64,000 nucleotides of DNA from DAHUYF01 sp963838385 (GTDB taxonomy: Bacteria > Pseudomonadota > Alphaproteobacteria > ATCC43930 > CGMCC-115725): assembly GCA_963838385.1 (NCBI GenBank), contig CAWIRE010000009.1:186001-250000 (forward strand), read 5' to 3'. Position 1 is the first letter of the stretch. Every line of letters starts with the position of its first letter. Both the position numbers and the translations under genes were made by a program. Positions 15,485 to 24,802 of this stretch are shown one piece after another. The notes beneath the pieces are model-generated. The model did no database searches, was not told where the DNA came from, and worked only from the letters and a program-made list of their open reading frames with translations.

Positions 15485-16126
15485 ATGGTCGAGCCCATGA
15501 GATACGCGGTGATCCTGCTGCTGCTGGCGCTCGCGCGCCCGGCGACGGCGCAGCAATTCTCCGCCGAGATCGTCGACGGCGCCGGCAAGGCGGTGGGCCG
15601 GCTCTACGTTTCCGGGGACAAGGCGCGCATCGAGACCCCCAATCTCCCCGACGGCTTCTTTCTCGTCGACGGCGCCGCCGATGCCGCCTGGTTCGTGCGG
15701 CCGGCACAGCGGCGCTTCATGGCGGCGAAGCAGTCGAGCCGGCTCACCCGGCTCTTCGTCCCGCTCGATCCCGGCGATCCCTGCCGGCGCTGGCAGGCGA
15801 TGGCCGAGAACGCCGGCATCGCGGCATCCGGCGAGCGCTGGCGCTGCCAGCCGCAGGGCGACGAGAGGATCGGCGGCCGCGACGCGGTGAAGTACCGCGT
15901 GGCGGCGCCCGGGCGGCGGCCGCATTATGTCTGGGTGGCGCCGCCTCTGCGCATCGCGCTGCGCCTGGAGACCGAGGACGGCGCCGTCTTCGCGCTCGAG
16001 CACGTCGCGCCGGGGCATCAGCCGGCGGCGCTCTTCACGATCCCGCCCGACTGCCGCAAATTCGACCCGCTCGCGATGATCGAGCGCCTCAAGCAGAGCA
16101 ACGTCTGGGTCGAATCGCCGAAATAG
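15485..16126 (+). CDS. Exported protein of unknown function
   Basis: The product is 213 aa with a clear signal peptide (RYAVILLLLALARPATA/QQF). The mature part is beta-rich with a four-Cys content (DPC, RWRC, PPDC) and no motif I recognise; the repeated barrel-less pattern resembles DUF4412-like periplasmic proteins. ATG 15485 has AGGA close upstream, and ATG 15497 is an alternative. It lies 85 bp after the second phosphoesterase on the same strand. Confidence 0.65.
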   Translation: MVEPMRYAVILLLLALARPATAQQFSAEIVDGAGKAVGRLYVSGDKARIETPNLPDGFFLVDGAADAAWFVRPAQRRFMAAKQSSRLTRLFVPLDPGDPCRRWQAMAENAGIAASGERWRCQPQGDERIGGRDAVKYRVAAPGRRPHYVWVAPPLRIALRLETEDGAVFALEHVAPGHQPAALFTIPPDCRKFDPLAMIERLKQSNVWVESPK

Positions 16127-16291
16127 CGCAGCGAATTCAACGGCCCATCCGCGCTGCCCACGCGTGGGACGGAGATTGGGCGGCGTTTGCCCGCTGCCGC
16201 GTCTCGCGGATGCGGCGCGACGGTGCTATATAATTGCGGCAATCGAGCCAAAAAACCCGGCCGAGGATGCGACGCAGAGGGAGGATCAGCC

Positions 16292-16933
16292 ATGCTGCAG
16301 GTGTATCTCGACCCGTGCACGGTCAACAGCCGCAAGGTGCTGGCGGGATTGGAGCTGATGGGTGCGCCCTACGAGATCAGGCATGTCGACTATCTCGCCG
16401 GCGGCCACAAGCAGCCGGAGTTTCTCGCCATCAACCCCAACGGCGCGCTGCCGGCGGCGATGGACGGCGATTTCGCCCTGTCGGAATCGAATGCGATCCT
16501 GCAATACGCCGCCGATCTGAACGGCGCCGAGGCGCATTATCCGACCGAGCTCAAGCGCCGCGCCGACATCAATCGCTGGCTGCTGTGGGAGACCTCGACC
16601 TGGTATCCCAGCTGCTACACCTATTTCATCGAATACGTGGTCAAGCCGATCATGCAGGCGCCGCCGGACGAGGCGGTGATCGACAAGGAGGCGGGGAACT
16701 GGAACCGGCTCGCCGCGATCCTCGACGCCCGCCTGGCCGGATCGCGCTGGCTTGCCGGCGACACGGTGACCATCGCCGACATCGCCGTCGCGGCGCCGAT
16801 GCATGCGCACCGCCGCCAGCGCCTGCCGCTCGACCGGCATCCCAATCTCCAGGGCTGGATGGCGGCGGTCGAGGATCTCCCCTGCTGGCGCAAGACGCAG
16901 CCCGCCGTCGAGCGGGTGCTGGGACCGCTGTAA
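16292..16933 (+). CDS. Glutathione S-transferase family protein
   Basis: This 213-residue protein has the two GST domains. The thioredoxin-like N-terminal part has TVNSRKVLAGLELMG and the glutathione-binding stretch PNGALPAAMDGDFALSESNAI (cis-Pro and Ser-Glu-Ser). The all-helical C-terminal domain contains the N-capping box VTIADIAVAAPM. A strong GGGAGGA lies before ATG 16292. A likely role is glutathione conjugation or a related small-molecule reaction; the substrate is unknown. The next gene starts 28 bases downstream and may be in the same transcript. Confidence 0.85.
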   Translation: MLQVYLDPCTVNSRKVLAGLELMGAPYEIRHVDYLAGGHKQPEFLAINPNGALPAAMDGDFALSESNAILQYAADLNGAEAHYPTELKRRADINRWLLWETSTWYPSCYTYFIEYVVKPIMQAPPDEAVIDKEAGNWNRLAAILDARLAGSRWLAGDTVTIADIAVAAPMHAHRRQRLPLDRHPNLQGWMAAVEDLPCWRKTQPAVERVLGPL

Positions 16934-16960
16934 ACCGCGCGACATCGAGGATCGGAGCGC

Positions 16961-17785
16961 ATGACGAGCGACAAGACCGTCCAGGCCGTGTTCAAATACA
17001 CGCGCGATACGGGCGTCGAGCCCGAAGTCTATTTCTACGAGCGGCCGCCGGGCGTCAGCGTGCGCCCGCCCGGCGACGACCCGCGTGAGATGACGGTCCA
17101 TGACGGCTGGGATCGCGCGGCCGACTTCTCGCTCGACCGCGAGGGCTTCGCCTTCCGCGACTTCCATGCGCCGTTCGAGCAATGGGACGACGATCTCGCG
17201 ATCCAGGCGCAATTCTACGGTCCCGTCACCGAGTTCGTCCGCCATCAGGTCGGCGCCCAGCGCGTCATCGTCTTCGACCACACCATCCGCGCCAGGATCA
17301 ACGAGGGACAGGCGACCAGCGAGCACAGCACCTCGCGCCGCGCGCCGGTGACGATCGTGCATTGCGACTACACGCCGTCCTCGGGGCCGCTGCGCGTGCG
17401 CCAGCTGCTCGCCGAAGAGGCCGACGCGCTGCTGCGGCGCCGGGTCGCGTTCTACAATTTCTGGAAGCCGCTGCGCCGCACGGTCGAGGAGCGGCCGCTC
17501 GCGATGTGCGACGCCACCGTGGCGACCGCCGAGGATTTCATCACCATGAAGCTGCGCTATCGCGAGCGCGACGGCGAGATCTTCGTGATGCGGCATTCGC
17601 CGCGGCACCGCTGGTGGTATTTCCCGCGCATGACGCCGGATCACGCGATCCTGCTCAAGACCTACGATTCCGAGACCGACGGACGCGCCCGCTTCCTCGG
17701 CCACAGCGCCTTCGACGATCCCGAGACGCCGCCCGACGCGGCGATGCGGGAAAGCATCGAGATCCGCACCATCGCGTTCTTCTGA
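16961..17785 (+). CDS. CmcJ/NvfI-like oxidoreductase (putative 2-oxoglutarate/iron oxygenase)
   Basis: This 274-residue protein matches the family that contains CmcJ and fungal AsaB/NvfI proteins. Seen are the central VIVFDHTIRAR, the VHCDYTPSSGP motif (likely His-x-Asp metal ligands) and ERPLAMCDATVATAEDFITMKLRY with the HRWWYFPRMTPDHAILLKTYDS ending block. Members catalyse hydroxylation, desaturation or methoxylation of small metabolites. It sits 28 bp after a GST gene and just before a DUF4336 gene. The substrate is unknown. Confidence 0.75.
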   Translation: MTSDKTVQAVFKYTRDTGVEPEVYFYERPPGVSVRPPGDDPREMTVHDGWDRAADFSLDREGFAFRDFHAPFEQWDDDLAIQAQFYGPVTEFVRHQVGAQRVIVFDHTIRARINEGQATSEHSTSRRAPVTIVHCDYTPSSGPLRVRQLLAEEADALLRRRVAFYNFWKPLRRTVEERPLAMCDATVATAEDFITMKLRYRERDGEIFVMRHSPRHRWWYFPRMTPDHAILLKTYDSETDGRARFLGHSAFDDPETPPDAAMRESIEIRTIAFF

Positions 17786-17823
17786 CGAGCGGCGATGACC
17801 TCCGCGCGGGCCAGCGCCCGCTG

Positions 17824-18528
17824 ATGGCCGCATCCCTGCGCGAATTCGGACCCGGCCTCTTCGTCGCCGATGGCGCGCCGGTGTCGTTCTACGGCTTTGC
17901 CTATCCGACCCGGATGGCGCTGATTCCGCTGTCGAACGGCGAGCTCTTCGTCTGGTCGCCGATCGCGCTGTCGCCGGCGCTTCGCTCCGAAGTCGATGGG
18001 CTCGGCCCGGTGCGCCATCTCGTCTCGCCCAATGCGCTCCATCACCTCTCGCTCGGGCAGTGGAAGTCGGCCTATCCCGAGGCGCGCCTCTATGCCCCGC
18101 CGGGCTTGCGCCGGAAGTGCAAGGACCTTGCCTTCAACGCCGAGCTCGGCGATGCGCCCGAGCCCTGCTGGGCGACGGACATCGATCAGGTAGCCTTGCG
18201 CGGCAGCGTCGCGCTGACGGAAATCGTGTTCTTCCACCGCCCGAGCCGCACGGCGATCTTCGGCGACCTCATCCAGAACCTGCCGCGTGACTGGTTCAAG
18301 GGCTGGCGCGGCCTCGTCGCGCGGATCGACGGCATCGTCGCGCCCTATCCCGGCGCGCCTCGCGAGCTGCGCTTGAGCTTCGTCCGTCGCGGTGCCGCCC
18401 GCGCCGCCCTGCAGCGGATTCTCGCCTGGCCGATCGAGCGGGTCCTGATCGCCCATGGCGAGCCGGCCGCCGCGGATGGCGAGGCCTTCGTGCGCCGCGC
18501 CTTCGCCTGGCTGCTGAAACGGGGCTGA
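17824..18528 (+). CDS. DUF4336 family protein
   Basis: The 234-residue product resembles DUF4336, a metallo-beta-lactamase-fold-like family of unknown function. Seen are LREFGPGLFVADGAPVSFYG at the start, LVSPNALHHLSLGQW (a degenerate HxH-like site), EIVFFHRPSRTAIFGDLIQN and a C-terminal ERVLIAHGEPAA. It starts at ATG 17824, 39 bases after the CmcJ-like gene, so the three genes from 16292 could be one operon. Confidence 0.7.
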   Translation: MAASLREFGPGLFVADGAPVSFYGFAYPTRMALIPLSNGELFVWSPIALSPALRSEVDGLGPVRHLVSPNALHHLSLGQWKSAYPEARLYAPPGLRRKCKDLAFNAELGDAPEPCWATDIDQVALRGSVALTEIVFFHRPSRTAIFGDLIQNLPRDWFKGWRGLVARIDGIVAPYPGAPRELRLSFVRRGAARAALQRILAWPIERVLIAHGEPAAADGEAFVRRAFAWLLKRG

Positions 18529-18558
18529 CCCCCGGGCGTGGCCTCGACGCACGCCAGG

Positions 18559-19479
18559 TCACTTCGCCGTCTCCACCCGCTCGACCGCGATGCCGCGCCG
18601 CTGCAGCAGCGCCTGCACGCTGTCGGGCCCCGCGAGATGGCCGGCGCCGACGGCGACGAAGGCGACGCCCGAGCCTCTCGCCATCCGTGCGATGGTCTCG
18701 GCCCAGGCCTCGTTGCGGGCGAGGAAGAGCACGCGGTAGAGGGCGGGGAAGGGCTCGCGCACCTCGTCGACCATGGTGCGCGCGATCGCGGTCTCGTCGC
18801 CGCTCATCCAGGCATCGACCATGGCGTCGATCTCCTGCGTGCCGCGATCGAAATCCTGCAGCGTGTTCTCCAGCATCTGAACCTCGAGCGCGGGCGTCAT
18901 GTCGGCGAAGAAATGGATCTGCTGCGCCAGGCTCTCGAAGCCGCGCACCGTCTTGCCCGCCGCCTTGGCCTGGCGCTGCAGCACCGCCTCGACGCCGTTG
19001 CGGGGATCGTAGCCGTCATGGATCAGCAGCCCATCCATGATCGCCACCGAGGCGAACCAGGGACGCGTGGTGTCCAGCGCCTTCTCGCCCTGCGGCAGTC
19101 CCAGCGTCTTGGCGGCGGCGTCGAGATGCGCCAGGACGGCGGGGGGCAGCGTCGCGGAGAGCGGATGCTGCGGATCGAAGCCGAACTGGCGCGCCAGCCG
19201 CCGCGCCTCCTGCGCATCGTCGGGATCGGGGACCTCGAGCCACAGCTCGCCGCTCTTGGCGAGCGCGCCGGCGATGGCGGGCGCTTCCCACGGGACGTCC
19301 TTGCGCAGGATATGGATCGTGCCGAAGAGATAGATCGTGGCGTGCGACCCTTCGACGCGCCAGAGCGCCGGCGTCGCCGCGGCCGGCCGGCAGGCCAGAA
19401 GCGCCATCAGGCCGGCCAGCGCCAGCGCCGCCGCCCGCGTTCCTATCGTGAAGCCTCGCACCCTGCTCTCCGCCGGCAT
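18559..19479 (-). CDS. TraB/GumN family protein
   Basis: This 306-residue exported protein starts with a basic, hydrophobic segment ending CRPAAA/TPAL. The family signature GTIHILR comes at the start of the mature domain, and VGAGHLAGPDSV near the end, giving the two conserved GxxH elements of the TraB/GumN (PF01963) fold. Proteins of this group are thought to be metalloprotease-like, but the function is unproven. It is a single gene convergent with the DUF4336 gene, whose stop is 31 bases away. Confidence 0.82.
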   Translation of the reverse strand: MPAESRVRGFTIGTRAAALALAGLMALLACRPAAATPALWRVEGSHATIYLFGTIHILRKDVPWEAPAIAGALAKSGELWLEVPDPDDAQEARRLARQFGFDPQHPLSATLPPAVLAHLDAAAKTLGLPQGEKALDTTRPWFASVAIMDGLLIHDGYDPRNGVEAVLQRQAKAAGKTVRGFESLAQQIHFFADMTPALEVQMLENTLQDFDRGTQEIDAMVDAWMSGDETAIARTMVDEVREPFPALYRVLFLARNEAWAETIARMARGSGVAFVAVGAGHLAGPDSVQALLQRRGIAVERVETAK

Positions 19480-19633
19480 CGCCCGGGCGGCGATAGTACT
19501 ACGCCTCGACGCCCGCGCCATCGAGGGGCGAGGCATCCGCCGCGGCGATCGTCTCCCGCCGGCAAACCGCGCTATGATCGCCCGCGGCGCCTGATCGGCG
19601 TCCCGCCATCCTTTCCCTCTTCGGAGCCTCGCC

Positions 19634-20140
19634 ATGCCCCTTTCCATGTACCAGGTCTCAATCCCGGTTCTCACCCGCGCGCTCGGCATCCTGGCGACGC
19701 TGCTCGACAAGGCGGCCGCCCATGCCGAGGCGCGCAAGATCGATCCCGCGGTGTTCGTCAATGCGCGGCTGGCGCCGGACATGTTCTCGCTCGCCCGCCA
19801 GGTGCAGTCGGCGAGCGACGCCGCCAAATCCTGCGGCGCAAGGCTGGCCGGCGTCGAGGTGCCGAGCTTTGCCGATACCGAGACCAGCTTTCCCGAGCTC
19901 AAGGCGCGCATCGCCAAGACCGTCGCCTTCCTGGAGACCCTGAAGCCGGCGCAGATCGACGGCAGCGAGGAGCGGACCATCACGCTGAAGCTGGGCGGCC
20001 GCGAGGTCGGATTCCCCGGCCAGCGCTTTCTCCTCGGCTTCAGCCTGCCCAACTTCTTTTTCCACGTCACCACCGCCTACGACATCCTGCGGCATAACGG
20101 CGTCGAGCTCGGCAAGCGGGACTATCTCGGCGCGCTTTAG
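19634..20140 (+). CDS. DUF1993 family protein
   Basis: The 168-residue product closely fits DUF1993: MYQVSIPVLTRALGILATLLDKAAAH, the central LAPDMFSLARQVQSASDAAK, and the C-terminal FFFHVTTAYDILRHNGVELGKRDYLG. It probably folds as a DinB-like four-helix bundle, but the activity is unknown. It starts 155 bp upstream-divergent from the TraB-like gene. A family C repeat begins immediately after its stop. Confidence 0.85.
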   Translation: MPLSMYQVSIPVLTRALGILATLLDKAAAHAEARKIDPAVFVNARLAPDMFSLARQVQSASDAAKSCGARLAGVEVPSFADTETSFPELKARIAKTVAFLETLKPAQIDGSEERTITLKLGGREVGFPGQRFLLGFSLPNFFFHVTTAYDILRHNGVELGKRDYLGAL

Positions 20141-20282
20141 CGTCGCCGGCGGGCGCCAGCGCCCCGGACTTGATCCGGGGCGCGGGAGCCCGCACCGTCC
20201 GGGCTGGCCGCCATGCCCCTCACCCTCCCGGCGCTTCGCGCCGGGCCCCTCCCTCTCCCACGAGGGGAGAGGGACGTGCGCT
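20141..20282. repeat. Convergent intergenic repeats: family C unit and B-like hairpins
   Basis: 20141-20194 is a family C unit: outer arms GCGGGC/GCCCGC, inner hairpin GCCCCGGA-CTTGA-TCCGGGGC. It starts on the base after the DUF1993 stop. Two more hairpins follow: CCCGGCGC-TTC-GCGCCGGG (20227-20245) and CCCTCTCCC paired with GGGAGAGGG (20251-20273). The block separates two convergent genes and would stop transcription from both sides. Confidence 0.75.
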
Positions 20283-20669
20283 CTACCGCCCGCTCTCGTC
20301 GTAATAGTGGATCTCGAACAGCACGCAGCCGCGCTCCGAGCGGAAGGGGCCGTGGGCCACGCCGGGCGGGCGGCAGGCATAGGTGGGGGCGGTGAAGCTC
20401 TCGCCGCCGCGGCCTTCAGCGTCGTTGCCGACGGTGAGGTCGCCCGAGACCAGATAGACCTCTTCCCAATGGTCGTGCACGAAGGGGAGGGTGGTGTGAA
20501 CTCCGGGCGCGAAGCGCAGCAGCCGGGTGCGGCTGCCGCTCTTGCGCCGCTCGTCGAGGTCGCTGGCCAGGATTTTCTGCTGGATGCCCGGCGGATAGCC
20601 TTCCGGCGTGGCCCAGCCCGCGCCCATGTCGAGCCGGTGGAATTCGAGGTGAGGCTTGTTCATCGGCAT
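20283..20669 (-). CDS. Cupin-domain protein
   Basis: This 128-residue protein is a single cupin barrel: LLRFAPGVHTTLPFVHDHWEEVYLVSGDL supplies the first motif (HDHWEE, metal-binding His and Glu). ACRPPGVAHGPFRSERG supplies the second. It is likely a small metal-dependent enzyme or sugar/aromatic-binding protein. Divergent, 65 bp away, is a LIV-type binding protein at the edge of the catabolic cluster. It may belong functionally to that cluster; this is an inference from position only. Confidence 0.8.
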   Translation of the reverse strand: MPMNKPHLEFHRLDMGAGWATPEGYPPGIQQKILASDLDERRKSGSRTRLLRFAPGVHTTLPFVHDHWEEVYLVSGDLTVGNDAEGRGGESFTAPTYACRPPGVAHGPFRSERGCVLFEIHYYDESGR

Positions 20670-20734
20670 TCCGGTCTCCTGCGCCCTGTTGCGCGCGACT
20701 ATAGCAACTCCTAAAGCTGAGGCGAGGAGACGGC

Positions 20735-21929
20735 ATGATGAGAACAGGATGGGCGGTGGCTGGTGTTCTGTTGGCGGCGCTGCCCTGGGCGCAGCCCGCC
20801 GCGGCGCAGGTGGTGAAGGTCGGGCTGATCCTGACCTATTCGGGCGCCAATGCGCAGCCGAGCCAGGAGATCGACCGCGGCGTCAAGCTCTACCTGCACG
20901 CCCATGAGAAGGATCTGCCGCCGGGGGTCAGCCTCGAGCTGCTGCGGCGCGACGACACCGGGCCGCATCCCGAAATCGCCAAGCGCCTGGCGCAGGAACT
21001 CGTCACCCGCGACCATGTGCAGTTCCTCGCCGGCGTCTTCTGGTCGCCCAACGCGCTGGCCATCGCGCCGGTCGCCACCGAGGCGAGGGTGCCGCTGGTG
21101 ATCATGAACGCCTCGGGCTCCGTCATCACCCGCGCCTCGCCCTATATCGTGCGCACCTCATGGACGGTCTGGCAGAACGCCTATCCGCTCGGCCAATGGG
21201 CCGCGCGCCACGGCTGGCGCACCGCCTATTCCATCGTCAGCGACTACACCCCCGGCCATGACGGCGAGGCCGCCTTCGCCAAGGGCTTCGGCGAGGCCGG
21301 CGGCCGCATCCTCGGCGCGGTGCGCGTGGCGGTGGCCGATCCCGATTTCGTGCCCTTCCTGCAGCGGGCGAAGGACACCCATCCCGATGTCGTCTTCAAC
21401 TTCAATCCCGGCGGCAAGCAGGCCGTCGCCTTCATGAGGGCCTGGAGCGATCTCGGCATGGATGCGGCCGGCATCAAGCTCGTCGCCACCCCCGACCTCG
21501 TCACCGATGACGAGCTGCCGAACATGGGCGCGGCGCCGCTCGGCATCGTCACCGCCGGGCCTTACTCCATCGCCGCGTCGCGGCCGCAGAACCAGGCCTT
21601 CCTCGCGCTCTGGCGCAGCGTCTACGGCGCCGCCGAGATATCCCGATTACGATGCGGTCGCCGGCTGGGACGGCATGGCCGCGATCTTCGCCGCCATCGC
21701 CGCCACCCATGGCGACGGTGACGGCAGCAAGGAGATGGCGGCGCTGTCGCATTGGCGCAATCCCGACAGCCCGCGCGGCCCCATCGCCATCGATCCCGCC
21801 ACCCGCGACATCGTGCAGAACATCTACATCCGCCGGGTCGAGCGCGTCGATGGCGGGCTGGCCAATGTCGAGTTCGCCACCATCCCCGCGGTCAAGGACC
21901 CGTGGAAGGAACTCCATCCCGGGCCATGA
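20735..21929 (+). pseudogene. ABC transporter substrate-binding protein (LIV/periplasmic type 1), frameshifted
   Basis: The N-terminus is a signal peptide (MMRTGWAVAGVLLAALPWAQPAAA) with GAGGAG upstream. The type 1 periplasmic fold follows (VKVGLILTYSGANAQ, then FNFNPGGKQAVAFMRAW). At 21635-21641 GCCGAG is followed by an extra A before TATCCCGATTAC. The frame shifts and the C-terminal part YPDYDAVAGWDGMAAIFAA to PWKELHPGP continues in the next frame to 21929. With one base removed the protein would be 397 aa, normal for the family. The true end overlaps the next start (ATGA). It may be an intact gene with a sequence error. Confidence 0.8.
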
Positions 21930-23122
21930 GCGCCGACGATCGCATCCTCGTCGCCGGCGCCGGGCCGGTGGGGTTGGTCGCCGCGGCGTCGCTGGCGCGC
22001 GACGGCGTCCCCGTCACCGTGCTCGAGGCCGGCCCCGGGCTCGCCGAGGAATCCCGCGCCTCCACCTTCCACCCGCCGACCCTCGACATGCTGGCGGAGC
22101 TCGGCGCCGCGGCGCCGCTCATCGCCGAGGGGCTGGTGGCGCCGCGGCTGCAATACCGGACTCGGGAAGGCCTGATCGCCGAATTCGATTTCGCCGGCAT
22201 CGCCGATGTCACGCGCCATCCCTTCCGGCTGCAGGCGGAGCAGTTCAAGCTCACCCGTATCCTCTATGCGCTCTATCGCGACCATCCGCACTTCGCCGTC
22301 GAGTTCGACAGCGCGGTCGAGGGCGTGCGCCAGGACGAGGACGGCGTCGTCGTCGGCGTGCGCCGCCGCGGCGGCATCGTCGAGCGCCGCGGCCGCTTCC
22401 TCATCGGCGCCGATGGTGCCCGCAGCGCGGTCAGGCGTGCGCTCGGCATCGAGTTCGAGGGCTTCACCTGGCCCGAGCGCTTTCTCGTCGTCAGCACCGC
22501 CTTCGATTTCCGCCGGGCGATCCCCGGTCTCGCCCCGGTGAGCTATGTCGCCGATCCCCGGCAGTGGCATTTCCTGCTGCAGATCCCCGGGCTCTGGCGG
22601 GTGATGTTCCCGGTCCCGGCCGAGATCGGCGACGAGCGCGCGCTTGAGCCCGATTACATCGCGGCGCAGATGGCGACGATCATCCCCGGCATCGCCGACT
22701 ACCCGGTCGCGCACCGCACGCTCTACCGCGTGCATCAGCGCGTGGCGCGGCGCTGGCGCGAGGGGCATGTCTTCCTCGCCGGCGACGCCGCGCATATCAA
22801 CAACCCGCTGGGCGGCATGGGCATGAATGGCGGCATCCACGACGCGGTCGATCTCGCCGCGCGTCTCGCCCGTGCCTGGCGCGGCGAGGGCGAGGCCGGC
22901 GATCTCGACCGCTACGAGCGCCGGCGCCGCGGCATCACCGTCGAATACGTGCAGACCCAGACCATCCAGAACAAGCGCAACCTCGAGGCCAGCGATCCGG
23001 CCGAGCAGGCCGAGTTCCAGCGCCGGATGCGCGAGACCGCCGCCGATCCGCGGCTTGCCTACGACTATCTCCTGAGGCTCTCGATGATCGCGAGCCTGCG
23101 CCGCGCGGCCGCGCTCGGCTGA
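21926..23122 (+). CDS. FAD-dependent monooxygenase (PheA/NicC-like class A)
   Basis: This 398-residue class A flavoprotein hydroxylase has the FAD motif ILVAGAGPVGLVAAASLA at the start, a DG-type motif GRFLIGADGARSAVRRALG and the GD motif LAGDAAHINNPLGGMGMNGG (G286, D287). Such enzymes hydroxylate aromatic or heteroaromatic rings with NAD(P)H and oxygen. It starts by ATGA overlap with the upstream binding protein and is upstream of NicX-like and molybdenum hydroxylase genes. By context it could be the ring 3-hydroxylase step, as NicC is in nicotinate breakdown. The exact substrate is not visible. Confidence 0.87.
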   Translation: MSADDRILVAGAGPVGLVAAASLARDGVPVTVLEAGPGLAEESRASTFHPPTLDMLAELGAAAPLIAEGLVAPRLQYRTREGLIAEFDFAGIADVTRHPFRLQAEQFKLTRILYALYRDHPHFAVEFDSAVEGVRQDEDGVVVGVRRRGGIVERRGRFLIGADGARSAVRRALGIEFEGFTWPERFLVVSTAFDFRRAIPGLAPVSYVADPRQWHFLLQIPGLWRVMFPVPAEIGDERALEPDYIAAQMATIIPGIADYPVAHRTLYRVHQRVARRWREGHVFLAGDAAHINNPLGGMGMNGGIHDAVDLAARLARAWRGEGEAGDLDRYERRRRGITVEYVQTQTIQNKRNLEASDPAEQAEFQRRMRETAADPRLAYDYLLRLSMIASLRRAAALG

Positions 23123-23213
23123 GGCCGGGCAAGGGGATGGCGCATCCCGCCCGGGCCTATAACGCAAACGGATGCCGGCCTCCGGGCCGGCGGTGCCGGG
23201 GCGGGGGGCGGTG

Positions 23214-24053
23214 ATGCGGGGTCGCAGGCTCATTGTGGCGCTGGCCGCCGCGGCGGCGGGGATGGCGGCGTTGCCGCGGCCGGCGCTGGCCGACACCCTC
23301 GACATCCGCAAGGCCGACAACGCCCTGACGCTCGATGCCGGCGCCAGCTATCTCGATTATGCCGAGACCCAGGGCGGCTCGACGCTCGACACCGAGAAGG
23401 GCTGGCTGCCGACCGTCGGCCTCAGCTTCGGCATGCTCGCCTTCCCTGAGGCGCCGATCGCCAACCTCTACCTGCATCTCGAGGCCCGCGCCAGCCTGGG
23501 CTCGACCAACTACAATGGCGCGCTCTGCGACCAGTTCGGCGATTGCGTCCCTTACCAGAGCACCACCAACGACCAGATCTATACCGGCGATCTGCAGGTC
23601 GGTCGCGCCTTCGCCCTCGGCCGCTTCACCATGCTGACGCCGTTCGTGGAGTTCGGCTATCGCTACTGGTCGCGCGATCTCACCGGCACCGGCGGCTATA
23701 CCGAGGATTATTCCAACTGGGATGCGATGGGCGGCCTGCTGGCGCAGGTCTCGCCGGCGCCGCGCTGGGTGTTCTCGCTCTCGGGCGCGGCGGGCAAGAC
23801 CTTCGATGCCAACATGTCCACCAACGGCCTCACCGGGTCCAACGAGAATTTCGCGCTCGGCAGCGAGGTTGCCTGGCGGCTGCAGGCCAAGGCCGGCTTT
23901 CGCCTCACCGAGAGCGTCGAGCTGACCTCGACGGCCGAATATTCCAGCCTCGCCTATGGCGCGAGCCCGGTCGACGCCAGCGGCTATTACGAGCCCGACA
24001 GCACCACCCACCAGACCACGTTGCTGATCGGCGTCGCCTGGCATTTTTTCTGA
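23214..24053 (+). CDS. Outer-membrane beta-barrel protein (porin-like)
   Basis: The 279-residue product starts at ATG 23214 (GTG 23211 is an alternative). It has a signal peptide ending RPALA/DTLD. The rest shows repeated amphipathic strands (LDAGASYLDYAE, LYLHLEARASLGSTNY, FVEFGYRYWSRDL) and ends GVAWHFF with a terminal Phe. There is no known family motif. It lies between the monooxygenase and the TetR regulator, so it may be an uptake channel for the compound degraded by this cluster. Confidence 0.7.
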   Translation: MRGRRLIVALAAAAAGMAALPRPALADTLDIRKADNALTLDAGASYLDYAETQGGSTLDTEKGWLPTVGLSFGMLAFPEAPIANLYLHLEARASLGSTNYNGALCDQFGDCVPYQSTTNDQIYTGDLQVGRAFALGRFTMLTPFVEFGYRYWSRDLTGTGGYTEDYSNWDAMGGLLAQVSPAPRWVFSLSGAAGKTFDANMSTNGLTGSNENFALGSEVAWRLQAKAGFRLTESVELTSTAEYSSLAYGASPVDASGYYEPDSTTHQTTLLIGVAWHFF

Positions 24054-24150
24054 AACGGAGCGGCGCGCCCTCGCCTTGCCAGTTATCAGGGACGCGGATA
24101 AGGTGACGGGCAGTGGCCGAGTATGGCGCGGCAGGCCCGCCGTCGAGGGG

Positions 24151-24792
24151 ATGATCGTGGCGCAGGTGAAAAAGGCGGCGGTGCGCGAGGCGATCATCAA
24201 CTCGGCCTTCACGCTGTTCTCCGCCAAGGGCTACAGCAACGCCACGCTCAGCGAGATCGCGGCCGGCGCCGACGTCTCGCCCGCCAATGTCTACGTCTAC
24301 TTCAAATCCAAGCTCGACGTGCTCTTTGCCATCTACGATCCCTGGCTGCGCGATCGGCTCACGCGGCTCGAGGCGGAGCTCGCCGGCATGCCCGAGCCCA
24401 ACGATCGGCTGCGGCACATCTTCACCACGCTGTGGCGCGGGCTTCCCGCGGAAAGCAACGGCTTTGCCAACAACATCATCCAGGCGCTGTCGATCTCGAC
24501 GCCGGAGGAAGGCTACAAGCCGGGGCTGCTGCGCTGGCTGGTCACGCGGCTGGCGGCGATGATCGCCGATTGCCTGACGCCGGCGCAGCGCGACAAGGTC
24601 GATGTCGAGGCGCTGGCGTATCTCGCCTTCATGGCCTTCGACGGCTTCAGCCTCAACGTCCATCTCAACGGTAAATCCACCTGCAGCGACGCCATGATCG
24701 ACCTGATCTGCGGCTTTCTCGGCCGCTCCGGCCAGAAACGGCCGCTGCTCATGGCCGGCCGCAAATCCGGGCGGCTCGTCAAGACCGGCTGA
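24151..24792 (+). CDS. TetR/AcrR-family transcriptional regulator
   Basis: The 213-residue product has the TetR N-terminal helix-turn-helix: AVREAIINSAFTLFSAKGYS, then LSEIAAGADVSPANVYVYFKSK. The C-terminal domain is helical, for ligand sensing and dimerization. ATG 24151 is chosen because upstream in-frame starts are TTG and weak. It lies in line with the catabolic genes, 10 bases before the hydrolase gene, and is the best candidate regulator of this cluster. No operator was identified. Confidence 0.88.
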   Translation: MIVAQVKKAAVREAIINSAFTLFSAKGYSNATLSEIAAGADVSPANVYVYFKSKLDVLFAIYDPWLRDRLTRLEAELAGMPEPNDRLRHIFTTLWRGLPAESNGFANNIIQALSISTPEEGYKPGLLRWLVTRLAAMIADCLTPAQRDKVDVEALAYLAFMAFDGFSLNVHLNGKSTCSDAMIDLICGFLGRSGQKRPLLMAGRKSGRLVKTG

Positions 24793-24802
24793 TCGCGCGC
24801 CC